Shown piece after piece: positions 6,914 through 13,841 of a DNA stretch of 13,841 bases. The stretch's first letter is position 1. Each line of letters opens with the position of its first letter. A program made the position numbers and the translations under genes. Source of the stretch: Candidatus Hodarchaeota archaeon (GTDB taxonomy: Archaea; Asgardarchaeota; Heimdallarchaeia; Hodarchaeales; Hodarchaeaceae); contig JAEOTU010000289.1 in the NCBI GenBank assembly GCA_016839665.1, positions 1 to 13,841 of the forward strand. The letters are read 5' to 3'. Below the pieces are notes generated by a model that saw only the letters and a program-made list of their open reading frames with translations, did no database searches and was not told the DNA's origin.

Positions 6914-7419
6914 CAAAATCAGTGATCTTTTCAATTGACCAAAAACTTTCATTCCCGACGTTAAAGTTTCACAAATACAATCAGAATTTCATTGTCCCGA
7001 ATATTCCGAACAGGAATGAAACCAACTCTCAATGGGAACAGTGGGTAGGTGAAAATTGAAAAAACTTTTTGTTATTAGATATTAGTTCATACTGTTCTTA
7101 GATATTCAGCTATCCCAGTTCATTTTTCTCCAGTTTCTTCTGAGATCATAATTATCTCTGCTCAGGAAGTTTAGTATATCCGCCAGAGAAATCTCCACTA
7201 GAGTAAAAACATAATGTATAACAGTAAATGTTCTGAGTCTTCATTGGAGTTTCATTGACCTCATTATATTCCAAAATCTCATTTTCAGCTCGTATTTCAC
7301 TTGATTTTCTTAAGTAATAACTCCTTCATGCTTTCTAAAGTTATGGACTATAAATTTATAAGATTAATTCTGTTTTAATTGGAAAATGAACCTTTAATCT
7401 AAGAGGAGACATAGTTACA
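6914..7419. other. 506-nt gene-free region upstream of surface-protein gene
   Basis: Stops occur in every frame and no RNA gene is recognised. It contains a 9-bp inverted repeat, TTTCATTCC at 6947-6955 and GGAATGAAA at 7013-7021, separated by 57 nt. It also has a 9-bp direct repeat TTAGATATT at 7075-7083 and 7098-7106 (23-nt period), and the promoter of the surface-protein gene at its right end. The length exceeds a simple promoter, so an untranslated leader, small RNA or decayed gene is possible. Nothing more is supported. Confidence 0.4.
7348..7360 (+). promoter_or_regulatory. TATA box for surface-protein gene
   Basis: CTATAAATTTATA is the strongest TATA-like element in the window. It lies 60-72 nt before ATG 7420, which predicts a transcription start near 7380-7386 and a 35-40-nt leader carrying the GAGGAG ribosome site at 7403-7408. 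Confidence 0.55.
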
Positions 7420-10368
7420 ATGAAATCAAGACAAATTGGAGTACTGAAGATCAAAAGCAAAACCACGAATTTTCTGATGAATTATTATTCCAAAAAGAGA
7501 TTAAATTTACTAATTGTCTTTGGTACTATAATTTTAACAATTTTTCCGACACACATAGCCAATCCTGATGGTTCAGGTAATTACCCACCACCTCCTTCGG
7601 GAAATTGGTTGATAAATACTGATACATCAGTATCAAATGAAAATCTTAACATCTATGGTAGTATAGTTATTGAAGGAACAGGATCTCTTTTTCTAGATAA
7701 TGTTTTACTCAATTTAACTGGAGATATAACTGTTGAGGCTGGAGCTAGTCTGAAAATCTTAAATTCGAAAATAATTCATCAAACTCCTGCATCTTTTGAA
7801 ATATTTGTCACCCAAGCAACGAATTTCACGATGATAAAGTCAAATCTTTCCCTTTCCCGACTTGAAATTTCAAAAACTGACTCCTTAATGATTCTCGAAA
7901 ACAACATTACATGCATGGGTTCTAGTTATGGAGCCATTTATCTAAATGAATGTAATTCAAGTATAATCTCTAAAAACTATATTTATTCATCCTTTAGTAG
8001 AGGGATTTATCTCACATCTTGTAATCACCATGTCATCAGTGAAAATAACGTGACATCACTCTCAACAACTTCTTGTCTTTATGTGAGAAAGGGATCTTCT
8101 GGCGAAATCTGGAACAACAGGATTTTTTCTAGTGGAACTGGTATTTATATATGGGAATCTTTGAATTGGACGATTAATGGAAATAACATTACAGCACAAG
8201 GTAATGATGGGATTTACGCGGAAGATGCAGCGTCCTTTATAATTGCAAATAATAATATTTCCACACAAAACCGATATGGACTTTATTTTATTGATTGCTA
8301 TGGTTATACACTTTTTACAAATTACATCATTTCACATACGAATGATGGAATTCATGATATTCGTGGATATTCTATAACTTGTACTTATAATAATATCACA
8401 GCACAAGATCTGGGCATATCTTTAACCGACAGTTTTAATGCTAATATCTCGTATAACAATATTACAGCATCGGATGATGGTATTTATCTTATTAAAACTG
8501 ATTACAGCATTATTGAATATAATAATATCACATCTGAGGAGTATGCAGTTTTTCTAGAGAAATCATGCTCTAATGTCATTAATAATAATTATGTCAATGC
8601 CTCAAATGCAGGAGGATACGGGATTGTATTAATTGATGGATGTTCTAATAATATTATAACTGAAAACAAGATTTATGCCTATGAAAGAGGTGTTGCTTTA
8701 TACACATATAGTTATGACTCTTCCTGCTCCTCAAACCTTATTTTTAAAAATACAATTAGTGCAAAGAACTATGGAATTTCCCTTTATAGCTATTATACTG
8801 ATTCCCGTTCAATTAAAGATAATTCCTTTATTCTGAATTCTATTGAAGCTTATACTGGAACAAGCTTTTTTCTCCAAAAAAATTCTTATAATAACTACTT
8901 TGTTGCTAACAACATTTCTTCAAAGGATGATGGATTTAATTGCTTGTTTAGTGATTCTAACATTTTCACGGGTAATTATATTGCTGATAATTTTAGGGCA
9001 ATGTCTTTTGATTCAGCGAGTACAGATAACTTGATCTTTTGTAATATGTTTGTTAATAATACCAATCACGCCTCATCTCCAAATTCTAACAGTTGGAACA
9101 ACGCGACACGAGGGAACTATTGGGATGATTATTTTGGACAAGATAACAATGGAGACGGTATTGGTGACACTGCGCTTCCAATCGAAGGGTCATATTATGA
9201 TTATTTTCCTTTGATGAATTCTCCATACGAAACAATCAAACCAATAACAAGTATTCAGTCCGATCATACCTTTAACGAGGGTGAATCAACAGTTGAGTGG
9301 CTTAATTGGACAGCTACTGATGCCAATCTTGGATTTTTGATTTTCATTGTAAATAATAATCATATGTCAACTATATTCCAAGGACTTTGGAATGGATCTT
9401 CTTTTGGATTCAATCTAAATGATTTTAATGTAGGATCATATGAAATAACTGTTTATGTGCTTGATATCTTTGGAAATTGGGTAGTGGACACATGTAATAT
9501 TGGAGTTTTTCCTGCGATAATTACTACTACAACAACTACCTTAACATCTGGAACGACCTTTACTACCACAAAACCGTCGACTACATCTGGAATATCTTCC
9601 TCTCCCAGTTCTGGAACTAGTTCCACTCCATTTTACTCTGCAACACCAACTGGCAAGTCAAAAGATGGAGGAGATGTTTCTTGGCAAATTCCAATCGACT
9701 TGGGAGACGCTGGTTCAATTAATTTTGACGTTAATACGGAAGCAACTTTAAATCATGACCCAATGTATAATATTGATCCAGGGGATACGGTCACGATAAC
9801 TAGCCAGATTGAGGAAGGAACCAGCTCTGTAACGATAAGATTAGATGATTTAGGAACATTCTCTGATTTAGAAGGAACCTATACAATTGAATTAGGTGCT
9901 GCGACTGGTACATACTCCATACCGATTCCTGGAGCAGCTCAGGATATTCCGCTTGTTGGTAAGGTTGGCATTTATCTTGAAGTTGAATTAGGTGTTTCAG
10001 TTCATGTGGTAAGTAGTGGATACGGAAAGTTTTCAAGTAATAACATGAGTACTCATCGTACTGCTGGTACAAAAACTTTCAGCTTGAGTATTGAGGATAG
10101 TGCTAAAAAAGGAGACTTGGTAGTAGTGGAAGCAATATATGGTTTAACTGTTACAAATATCGCTATTGATCTTAAGGCAGGGGGAAATTCTGTATTTGCG
10201 ATTGATGCAGAAGTTGAGCTAGATTCTTTCCCCACATCTGATACTTTATCTATAGATATCACAGTTGGTAAAGCTCAACCAGTTCCGGGTTTTGAAATCT
10301 TTATAATACTTCCAATTTTTCTAGGAATTGCTTTACTTAGGAAAAGGCGAAGAAATTCAATTCTCTAG
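7420..10368 (+). CDS. Large NosD-type beta-helix cell-surface protein with C-terminal anchor
   Basis: 982 residues, secreted. Residues 1-29 are basic and 30-46 hydrophobic, an uncleaved or late-cleaved signal. ATG 7420 is chosen for its GAGGAG at 7403-7408; ATG 7477 (Met20) would give a more usual signal peptide but has no ribosome site. Residues about 60-560 are many short right-handed parallel beta-helix turns, rich in 'NNI', 'GI(Y)L' and Asn/Ser. They end in the NosD/carbohydrate-binding hallmark NYWDDYFGQDNNGDGIGD (566-583). Residues 610-705 form an Ig/cadherin-like beta domain. Residues 700-750 are a Thr/Ser-rich, probably O-glycosylated linker with a TTTTTT run. Residues 754-950 are a further beta-rich domain I cannot name. 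The tail is VPGF (955-958), a hydrophobic stretch 960-976 and RKRRR, a PGF-CTERM-like sorting or anchoring signal. It is likely a surface glycoprotein that binds or degrades polysaccharide; no catalytic residues are evident. It stands alone behind its own TATA box. Confidence 0.85.
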   Translation: MKSRQIGVLKIKSKTTNFLMNYYSKKRLNLLIVFGTIILTIFPTHIANPDGSGNYPPPPSGNWLINTDTSVSNENLNIYGSIVIEGTGSLFLDNVLLNLTGDITVEAGASLKILNSKIIHQTPASFEIFVTQATNFTMIKSNLSLSRLEISKTDSLMILENNITCMGSSYGAIYLNECNSSIISKNYIYSSFSRGIYLTSCNHHVISENNVTSLSTTSCLYVRKGSSGEIWNNRIFSSGTGIYIWESLNWTINGNNITAQGNDGIYAEDAASFIIANNNISTQNRYGLYFIDCYGYTLFTNYIISHTNDGIHDIRGYSITCTYNNITAQDLGISLTDSFNANISYNNITASDDGIYLIKTDYSIIEYNNITSEEYAVFLEKSCSNVINNNYVNASNAGGYGIVLIDGCSNNIITENKIYAYERGVALYTYSYDSSCSSNLIFKNTISAKNYGISLYSYYTDSRSIKDNSFILNSIEAYTGTSFFLQKNSYNNYFVANNISSKDDGFNCLFSDSNIFTGNYIADNFRAMSFDSASTDNLIFCNMFVNNTNHASSPNSNSWNNATRGNYWDDYFGQDNNGDGIGDTALPIEGSYYDYFPLMNSPYETIKPITSIQSDHTFNEGESTVEWLNWTATDANLGFLIFIVNNNHMSTIFQGLWNGSSFGFNLNDFNVGSYEITVYVLDIFGNWVVDTCNIGVFPAIITTTTTTLTSGTTFTTTKPSTTSGISSSPSSGTSSTPFYSATPTGKSKDGGDVSWQIPIDLGDAGSINFDVNTEATLNHDPMYNIDPGDTVTITSQIEEGTSSVTIRLDDLGTFSDLEGTYTIELGAATGTYSIPIPGAAQDIPLVGKVGIYLEVELGVSVHVVSSGYGKFSSNNMSTHRTAGTKTFSLSIEDSAKKGDLVVVEAIYGLTVTNIAIDLKAGGNSVFAIDAEVELDSFPTSDTLSIDITVGKAQPVPGFEIFIILPIFLGIALLRKRRRNSIL

Positions 10369-10496
10369 AAACACATGATAATCCTTTCCAAGATTCAACG
10401 AATACTCAAGGAAATCATCAAAAAAATGGATAAGTTTTCTCAAATTTTCCATTCATAATGAAATCCCCTGTCTTTCTCCAATTGGGAATGTACGAA
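10369..10496. terminator. Convergent 3' region with T-tracts on both strands
   Basis: A 128-nt gap between converging genes. A T-rich stretch TTTTCTCAAATTTT at 10434-10448 could terminate the surface-protein transcript, and the A-run at 10420-10426 gives T-tract termination for the minus-strand genes. A 6-bp inverted repeat (AATGGA 10425-10430, TCCATT 10448-10453) spans both. The assignment rests on archaeal T-tract termination. Confidence 0.35.
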
Positions 10497-11195
10497 TTAA
10501 ACAGCTTTAAGAAGCGAGTTGAGAGGCAAAATATAATCATCAAGAGTGTAGTGATAATTTCTCGAGAGTGAGTAGTCAACGAAAGCATCAGGATGCACAT
10601 CTGGAATTAGATCTCGAATATCGTCGGAAACCATAATGAAGTTTGATTTCTCTTTCAACCGAGTGACCCAGGCTGAGTTTAGATTTCTTGTTGGGGTCAA
10701 TATCCCAATCCTAGGACGATCAACAGGTACAGGAAAAAATTTGTTGACTCCTCTCTTCGGTCTGTGCCCATCCATACTTTCCAATCTTGTAGATGTAATA
10801 ATTCGCTTTGATTCAATAATACGAGTTATTCTCTTTATTGAATATATTAAGTGAACTCTATTGTAACCCTCAAAGGTAAGAAGATTTGCACCATGCAAGT
10901 AGGAATATTTATCATCAAATTTTGGCCCGTGGGGAGAATAAAAGTGCTGAGTAACACCGTGTCTTCGCAGATAATCGATTGTAATAATATGAACACTAAT
11001 TTCAACTTCCACATCATTCATGATTGTTAACAAATCGGTTGTCCAACCGAAAAGTTGATTAACACGACTACCAATTTCTCGATTGAATGGATACTCCATG
11101 AAAGTTGTATGAGTAGGAATATTCTCCTCATTATCTAATGTTCTCCTCCATCGATCATCAACCATGTCAATGAAGACACATTTCAGTTTTTTCAT
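10497..11195 (-). CDS. Uncharacterised 232-residue protein downstream of M20 gene
   Basis: I do not recognise a family. The protein is soluble, with no signal or membrane segment, rich in Arg, Asp, His and Tyr and with a single Cys (Cys5). The start KKLKCVFIDMVDDRW looks like a first beta strand ending in acidic residues. A second strand-rich part follows (VEISVHIITIDYL, about 63-75). The C-terminal third reads like another alpha/beta unit: PRIGILTPTRN, then FIMVSDDIRDLIPD and FVDYSLSRNYHY. Alternating strand-acid-helix blocks suggest a Rossmann-like or HAD-like layout, but I see no diagnostic motif, and no catalytic function should be assigned. ATG 11195 lies 19 nt after the M20 stop on the same strand, with only a weak CGGA before it. 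Co-transcription with the peptidase is therefore likely and the pairing may be functional. It ends facing the surface-protein gene. Base composition matches neighbours, and the long uninterrupted frame makes it a real gene. Confidence 0.65.
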   Translation of the reverse strand: MKKLKCVFIDMVDDRWRRTLDNEENIPTHTTFMEYPFNREIGSRVNQLFGWTTDLLTIMNDVEVEISVHIITIDYLRRHGVTQHFYSPHGPKFDDKYSYLHGANLLTFEGYNRVHLIYSIKRITRIIESKRIITSTRLESMDGHRPKRGVNKFFPVPVDRPRIGILTPTRNLNSAWVTRLKEKSNFIMVSDDIRDLIPDVHPDAFVDYSLSRNYHYTLDDYILPLNSLLKAV

Positions 11196-11214
11196 GATGA
11201 TTCCGTGATAAATT

Positions 11215-12558
11215 CTATTTCTCCAGGAAGATTTTTGCGAGATTATAATATGCTTTCTGGGATAAATCTATTGTTTTAATGCTTACACGTTCATCAGTTC
11301 CATGAGCTAGTTGTGAAAGATGACTCATTGGTGTTTCAGGGTCAAATAAGGAAAATCCGTAAGCTTGAATCCCACGTTCACGAAAGAAACGACAATCAGA
11401 TACAGCAGGCATTATAAAAGGAACCAGTGTGCTACCAGGCACTTCCATTTGAACAGCTTTTTCCATTGCATCAACAAATTCGGAGGAAACAGCACTAGCA
11501 TTACCATAAGATGTAAAACCCCCCTCTTCAGCTGTTAAAGCTTCTATTGTAGCTTCCTTCGCTAACGGTCCAAGGGCTTTCTTTAAGTGATCAATAACAT
11601 ATTCATCATCTTGTTTCGGCAACGTTCGAATATCAACGTCAATATACGCTTTTGCTGGTATTATATTCACTTTAGTGCCACCATGCACGATATTGGGTGA
11701 TATTGTCATTCTACTGAGACCATGGATCACTCTAGCCATCTGAGGATCTCGTTTTTTAAGATTCTTCAGAGAAAAAGGTAAAAACCTTTTATTGGTCAAC
11801 ATAAAACGTTGCACAAATCCTAAACCCAGACCTTCAGCTAAATACCCTAGATATTCAGTCGTTATAGGAATTTTTGAATCACCATAGCTTGAGATCTGTG
11901 TAATAGCTTGAGCAGCTTTAGCAGCAGCATTATCTGAACCATAGGGCATAGATCCGTGACCAGGGGTGCCCTTAAAGGAGATTCGTTTCCAAGCTCCTCC
12001 TTTTTCTCCAACCATGCAAGCAAATTTTCCAGGTGCAAGAAATAGTCCTCCGGCCTCTGTTACTAAATAATCAGTCTGAACTAAGTCAGGATGGTTTTTC
12101 AGCATCCATTCGGCACCGTAAATCCCTCCTGCTTCTTCGTCAGCGACTATTAATAATATTAAATCACCTTTGGGTTTGAAATTCTCCTGATATAGTTTAA
12201 TAAATGCCTGTATTTGGGTCACGACAATATAGAGCATATCAAGCGCACCACGTCCCCAAATATACTCATCTTTGACGACACCCGAAAATGGCTCGACCTC
12301 CCAATCATCAGGATTTTCCACTGGTACCACATCGACATGAGAGGGACCAAACATCAATTTAGGCCCATTTTCCGTTCCAGGGATACGGGCTACTAAATTC
12401 CCTCTATTAGGAGCTGACTCAAAAACCTGACTTTCAATATCATGTTCTTGTAGATACTTTTGGATGGTTTTAATAGATGTCATTTCATTGCCAGGTGGAT
12501 TTACGCACTTATTCTGGATAAGTTGGACGAGTAATGAAATTGTTCTTTCTGTCTCCAT
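11215..12558 (-). CDS. M20-family metallopeptidase / N-acyl or N-carbamoyl amino-acid hydrolase
   Basis: 447 residues from ATG 12558, preceded by GGTGA with 5 nt spacing. An in-frame GTG at 12567 is part of that ribosome site and is less likely. It is a di-zinc hydrolase of the ArgE/DapE/carboxypeptidase group. From ATG 12558 the ligands and catalytic residues are all visible: His74 and Asp76 in GPSHVDVVP, Asp107 in WGRGALDM, the catalytic Glu141 with Glu142 in VADEEAGG, Glu168 in VTEAGG, His201 in GTPGHGSMP (dimerisation domain lid), and His419 in AHGTDERV near the end. The lid/dimerisation domain spans about 187-330. It cleaves an amide bond at the C-terminal side of a small substrate; dipeptides, N-acyl or N-carbamoyl amino acids are all possible. 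The presence of a hydantoinase fragment and racemase in the window makes N-carbamoyl amino acid worth testing, but they are on a distant transcript. It is first of a two-gene minus-strand unit. Confidence 0.88.
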   Translation of the reverse strand: METERTISLLVQLIQNKCVNPPGNEMTSIKTIQKYLQEHDIESQVFESAPNRGNLVARIPGTENGPKLMFGPSHVDVVPVENPDDWEVEPFSGVVKDEYIWGRGALDMLYIVVTQIQAFIKLYQENFKPKGDLILLIVADEEAGGIYGAEWMLKNHPDLVQTDYLVTEAGGLFLAPGKFACMVGEKGGAWKRISFKGTPGHGSMPYGSDNAAAKAAQAITQISSYGDSKIPITTEYLGYLAEGLGLGFVQRFMLTNKRFLPFSLKNLKKRDPQMARVIHGLSRMTISPNIVHGGTKVNIIPAKAYIDVDIRTLPKQDDEYVIDHLKKALGPLAKEATIEALTAEEGGFTSYGNASAVSSEFVDAMEKAVQMEVPGSTLVPFIMPAVSDCRFFRERGIQAYGFSLFDPETPMSHLSQLAHGTDERVSIKTIDLSQKAYYNLAKIFLEK

Positions 12559-12727
12559 TTCATTCACCTAGTCTTTCATATTTTGGTGATTGCTTATCTT
12601 ATTCACAAGTAATAAAAACGCTTCTCATGAAAGTGCTGAATACGTGACTTAATAGTAATAAAATCAAAACAGCTAATTAGAATTGAAAATAATTCTCATT
12701 AGAGAAAATCCAAATTGGTGAGGTATA
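12559..12727. promoter_or_regulatory. Divergent promoter region, M20 / C69 peptidases
   Basis: About 170 AT-rich bases between two divergent peptidase genes. On the minus strand GTTTTTATTA (12610-12619 on the plus coordinates) is a TATA-like box with about 50 nt to the M20 start. On the plus strand CTTAATAGTA (12648-12657) may serve the C69 gene, with a leader of roughly 45-50 nt. The divergent layout could allow shared control; no operator is visible. Confidence 0.4.
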
Positions 12728-13841
12728 TTGTGTGATACTTTAGTGGCTTTAGGAAATAGTACCGCTGATGGGAGCGTGATTCTAGCAAAAAATTCCGATC
12801 GTATGCCAAATGAAGGGCAGGCTCTTCTATATTTTCCTCAACAAAACCATGATCCAGATAAAGATGTAGTGACAACGACATATAAAGAAATACCTCAAGT
12901 TGAGGAAACCTTTGCCATTCTCCTGTCAGCTCCCTACTGGCTTTTTGGTTGTGAGATGGGGTCTAATGAATTTGGAGTCACCATTGGTAATGAAGCCGTT
13001 TTTACAAAAGAACCAGAACAAGATGAGGGTCTTCTTGGGATGGACTTTATTCGTATTGCGCTTGAACGATCGAAATCTGCTGTGCAAGCACTTGATATAA
13101 TTATAGACCTATTGGAAAAATATGGGCAGGGTGGTAATTGTTCAGATCCTGGAGAAAAAAAGACGACCTATCACAACTCTTGGCTCATAGCCGATCTCCA
13201 TGATGCATGGGTTCTGGAGACAGCAGACCGATTTTGGTGTGCTGAGAAGGTAAAGGACATCCGAACAATTTCAAACGCATTAACAATTGGAGAAGAATTT
13301 GATCGAATTCATCCAGACGCTATCAATCATGCTGTGAAAAAGGGTTACTGCAAGTCTCGTAATGATTTTCATTTTGCTAAAGCTTTCACCTCTGGGATTA
13401 CTGATATAAGAACATGGGGGGCAAAGGGGCTAAATCGACACCGATCAACTACTCGTATACTAATGGAGAGACAAGGAAGTATTGATACCACCCTTATGAT
13501 GAATATTCTTCGAACCCATAACATCAAGGGGGAGTCTAATAAATGGAATCCCTCTAAAGGCTCTTTTAATGACATTTGTATTCACTGCAAACCAATTTTT
13601 GTAATATCTCAGACAACAGGGTCGTTAGTTTCACATCTAACGCCTGAAATTCAAGTTCATTGGGTTACAGGAACAGCTGCTCCTTGTACCTCCCTTTTCA
13701 AACCTGTGTTTATCGAATCAGGATTACCTGATATCGGTCAGATTCCTACCAATGAGTATAATCCTGATAGCTTGTGGTGGCAACATGAAAGAGTGCATCG
13801 AGCCATTCTGTTAGATTATCCTGCTAGAATGCGAATCATAC
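12728..13841 (+). CDS. C69-family dipeptidase (secernin-like), 3'-truncated by window edge
   Basis: Open from TTG 12728 to the end of the window (371 codons, no stop), and not listed in full anywhere else in this region. The start is set by GGTGAGG at 12717-12723, 4 nt before TTG. The N-terminus then reads MCDTLVALGNSTADGS: Cys2 follows the initiator, so removal of Met exposes the N-terminal nucleophile expected for this Ntn-hydrolase family. ILAKNSDRMPNEGQ (about 18-31) is the classic NSDR motif after the first strand. Later segments typical of the family include SAPYWLFGCEMGSNEFGVTIGNEAVF and the 'HNSWLIADLHDAWVLETADRFW' area near 150-170. Residues 240-246 (GLNRHRS) and the CTSLFKP stretch (about 320) also fit secernin/PipD relatives. 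The product should be cytoplasmic, with no leader peptide, and cleave dipeptides or act as an amidase. The C-terminal end is missing, so length cannot be compared. It diverges from the M20 peptidase, consistent with peptide turnover. Confidence 0.85.
   Translation, partial: MCDTLVALGNSTADGSVILAKNSDRMPNEGQALLYFPQQNHDPDKDVVTTTYKEIPQVEETFAILLSAPYWLFGCEMGSNEFGVTIGNEAVFTKEPEQDEGLLGMDFIRIALERSKSAVQALDIIIDLLEKYGQGGNCSDPGEKKTTYHNSWLIADLHDAWVLETADRFWCAEKVKDIRTISNALTIGEEFDRIHPDAINHAVKKGYCKSRNDFHFAKAFTSGITDIRTWGAKGLNRHRSTTRILMERQGSIDTTLMMNILRTHNIKGESNKWNPSKGSFNDICIHCKPIFVISQTTGSLVSHLTPEIQVHWVTGTAAPCTSLFKPVFIESGLPDIGQIPTNEYNPDSLWWQHERVHRAILLDYPARMRII

Noticed and set aside
7013..7022. GGAATGAAAC resembling the end of an archaeal CRISPR repeat
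   Set aside because: No regularly spaced second copy exists; only an inverted partial match at 6947, so there is no array.
9800..10262. Two minus-strand readings (90 and 69 codons)
   Set aside because: They are antisense shadows of the surface-protein C-terminal domain, with low-complexity composition mirroring its repeats.
10636..10854. Plus-strand reading of 72 codons
   Set aside because: It is antisense to the 232-residue gene, which has the longer frame and an operon position; no start signal or recognisable motif.
12900..13100. Plus-strand reading of 66 codons
   Set aside because: It lies out of frame inside the C69 dipeptidase, whose frame carries all the family motifs.

Overview
The window looks like an ordinary chromosomal segment from an AT-rich archaeon, probably free-living and peptide- or amino-acid-using. 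The archaeal reading rests on several signs. There are TATA-like boxes upstream of genes and T-rich rather than hairpin 3' ends. GGTG/GAGG-type ribosome binding sites occur together with GTG and TTG starts. A large cell-surface protein is built from NosD-type beta-helix repeats, a Thr/Ser-rich linker and a C-terminal Pro-Gly-Phe plus membrane anchor plus Arg/Lys tail. There is also an archaeal-style substrate-binding-like lipoprotein. An Asgard (Heimdall/Loki-type) lineage would fit, but no marker gene here proves it. I see no rRNA, tRNA, IS element, CRISPR array or phage gene.

Layout. On the minus strand at the left edge lie a lipoprotein (218-1687) and, 32 nt downstream, the first 61 codons of a hydantoinase/dihydropyrimidinase-type amidohydrolase that runs out of the window. 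Divergent from these is a four-gene plus-strand run, probably one transcript: a class I O-methyltransferase (2034-2648), a PLP-dependent group II amino-acid decarboxylase (2686-4053), an unrecognised 150-residue protein (4117-4569) and a hydantoin-racemase-like Asp/Glu racemase family enzyme (4585-5262). Convergent to that is a membrane-anchored hexapeptide-repeat acyltransferase (5318-6127). A DtxR/IdeR-type metal-dependent regulator (6221-6913) diverges from it. After 506 bases without a gene comes the 982-residue surface protein (7420-10368). It faces a minus-strand pair: an M20 metallopeptidase/deacylase (11215-12558) followed by an unrecognised 232-residue protein (10497-11195). Finally a C69/secernin-like dipeptidase starts with TTG at 12728 and runs off the right end.

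How the parts may fit (inference). The hydantoinase fragment and hydantoin-racemase-like protein are the two halves of a classic hydantoin or cyclic-ureide pathway, here on divergent transcripts with an amino-acid decarboxylase and methyltransferase between them. M20 enzymes include N-carbamoyl-amino-acid hydrolases and dipeptidases, and C69 enzymes are dipeptidases, so much of the window points to processing of amino-acid derivatives and small peptides. The most interesting unexplained items are the three-repeat lipoprotein with sulfite-oxidase-like motifs, the 150-residue gene tucked against the racemase, and the 232-residue gene behind the M20 enzyme.
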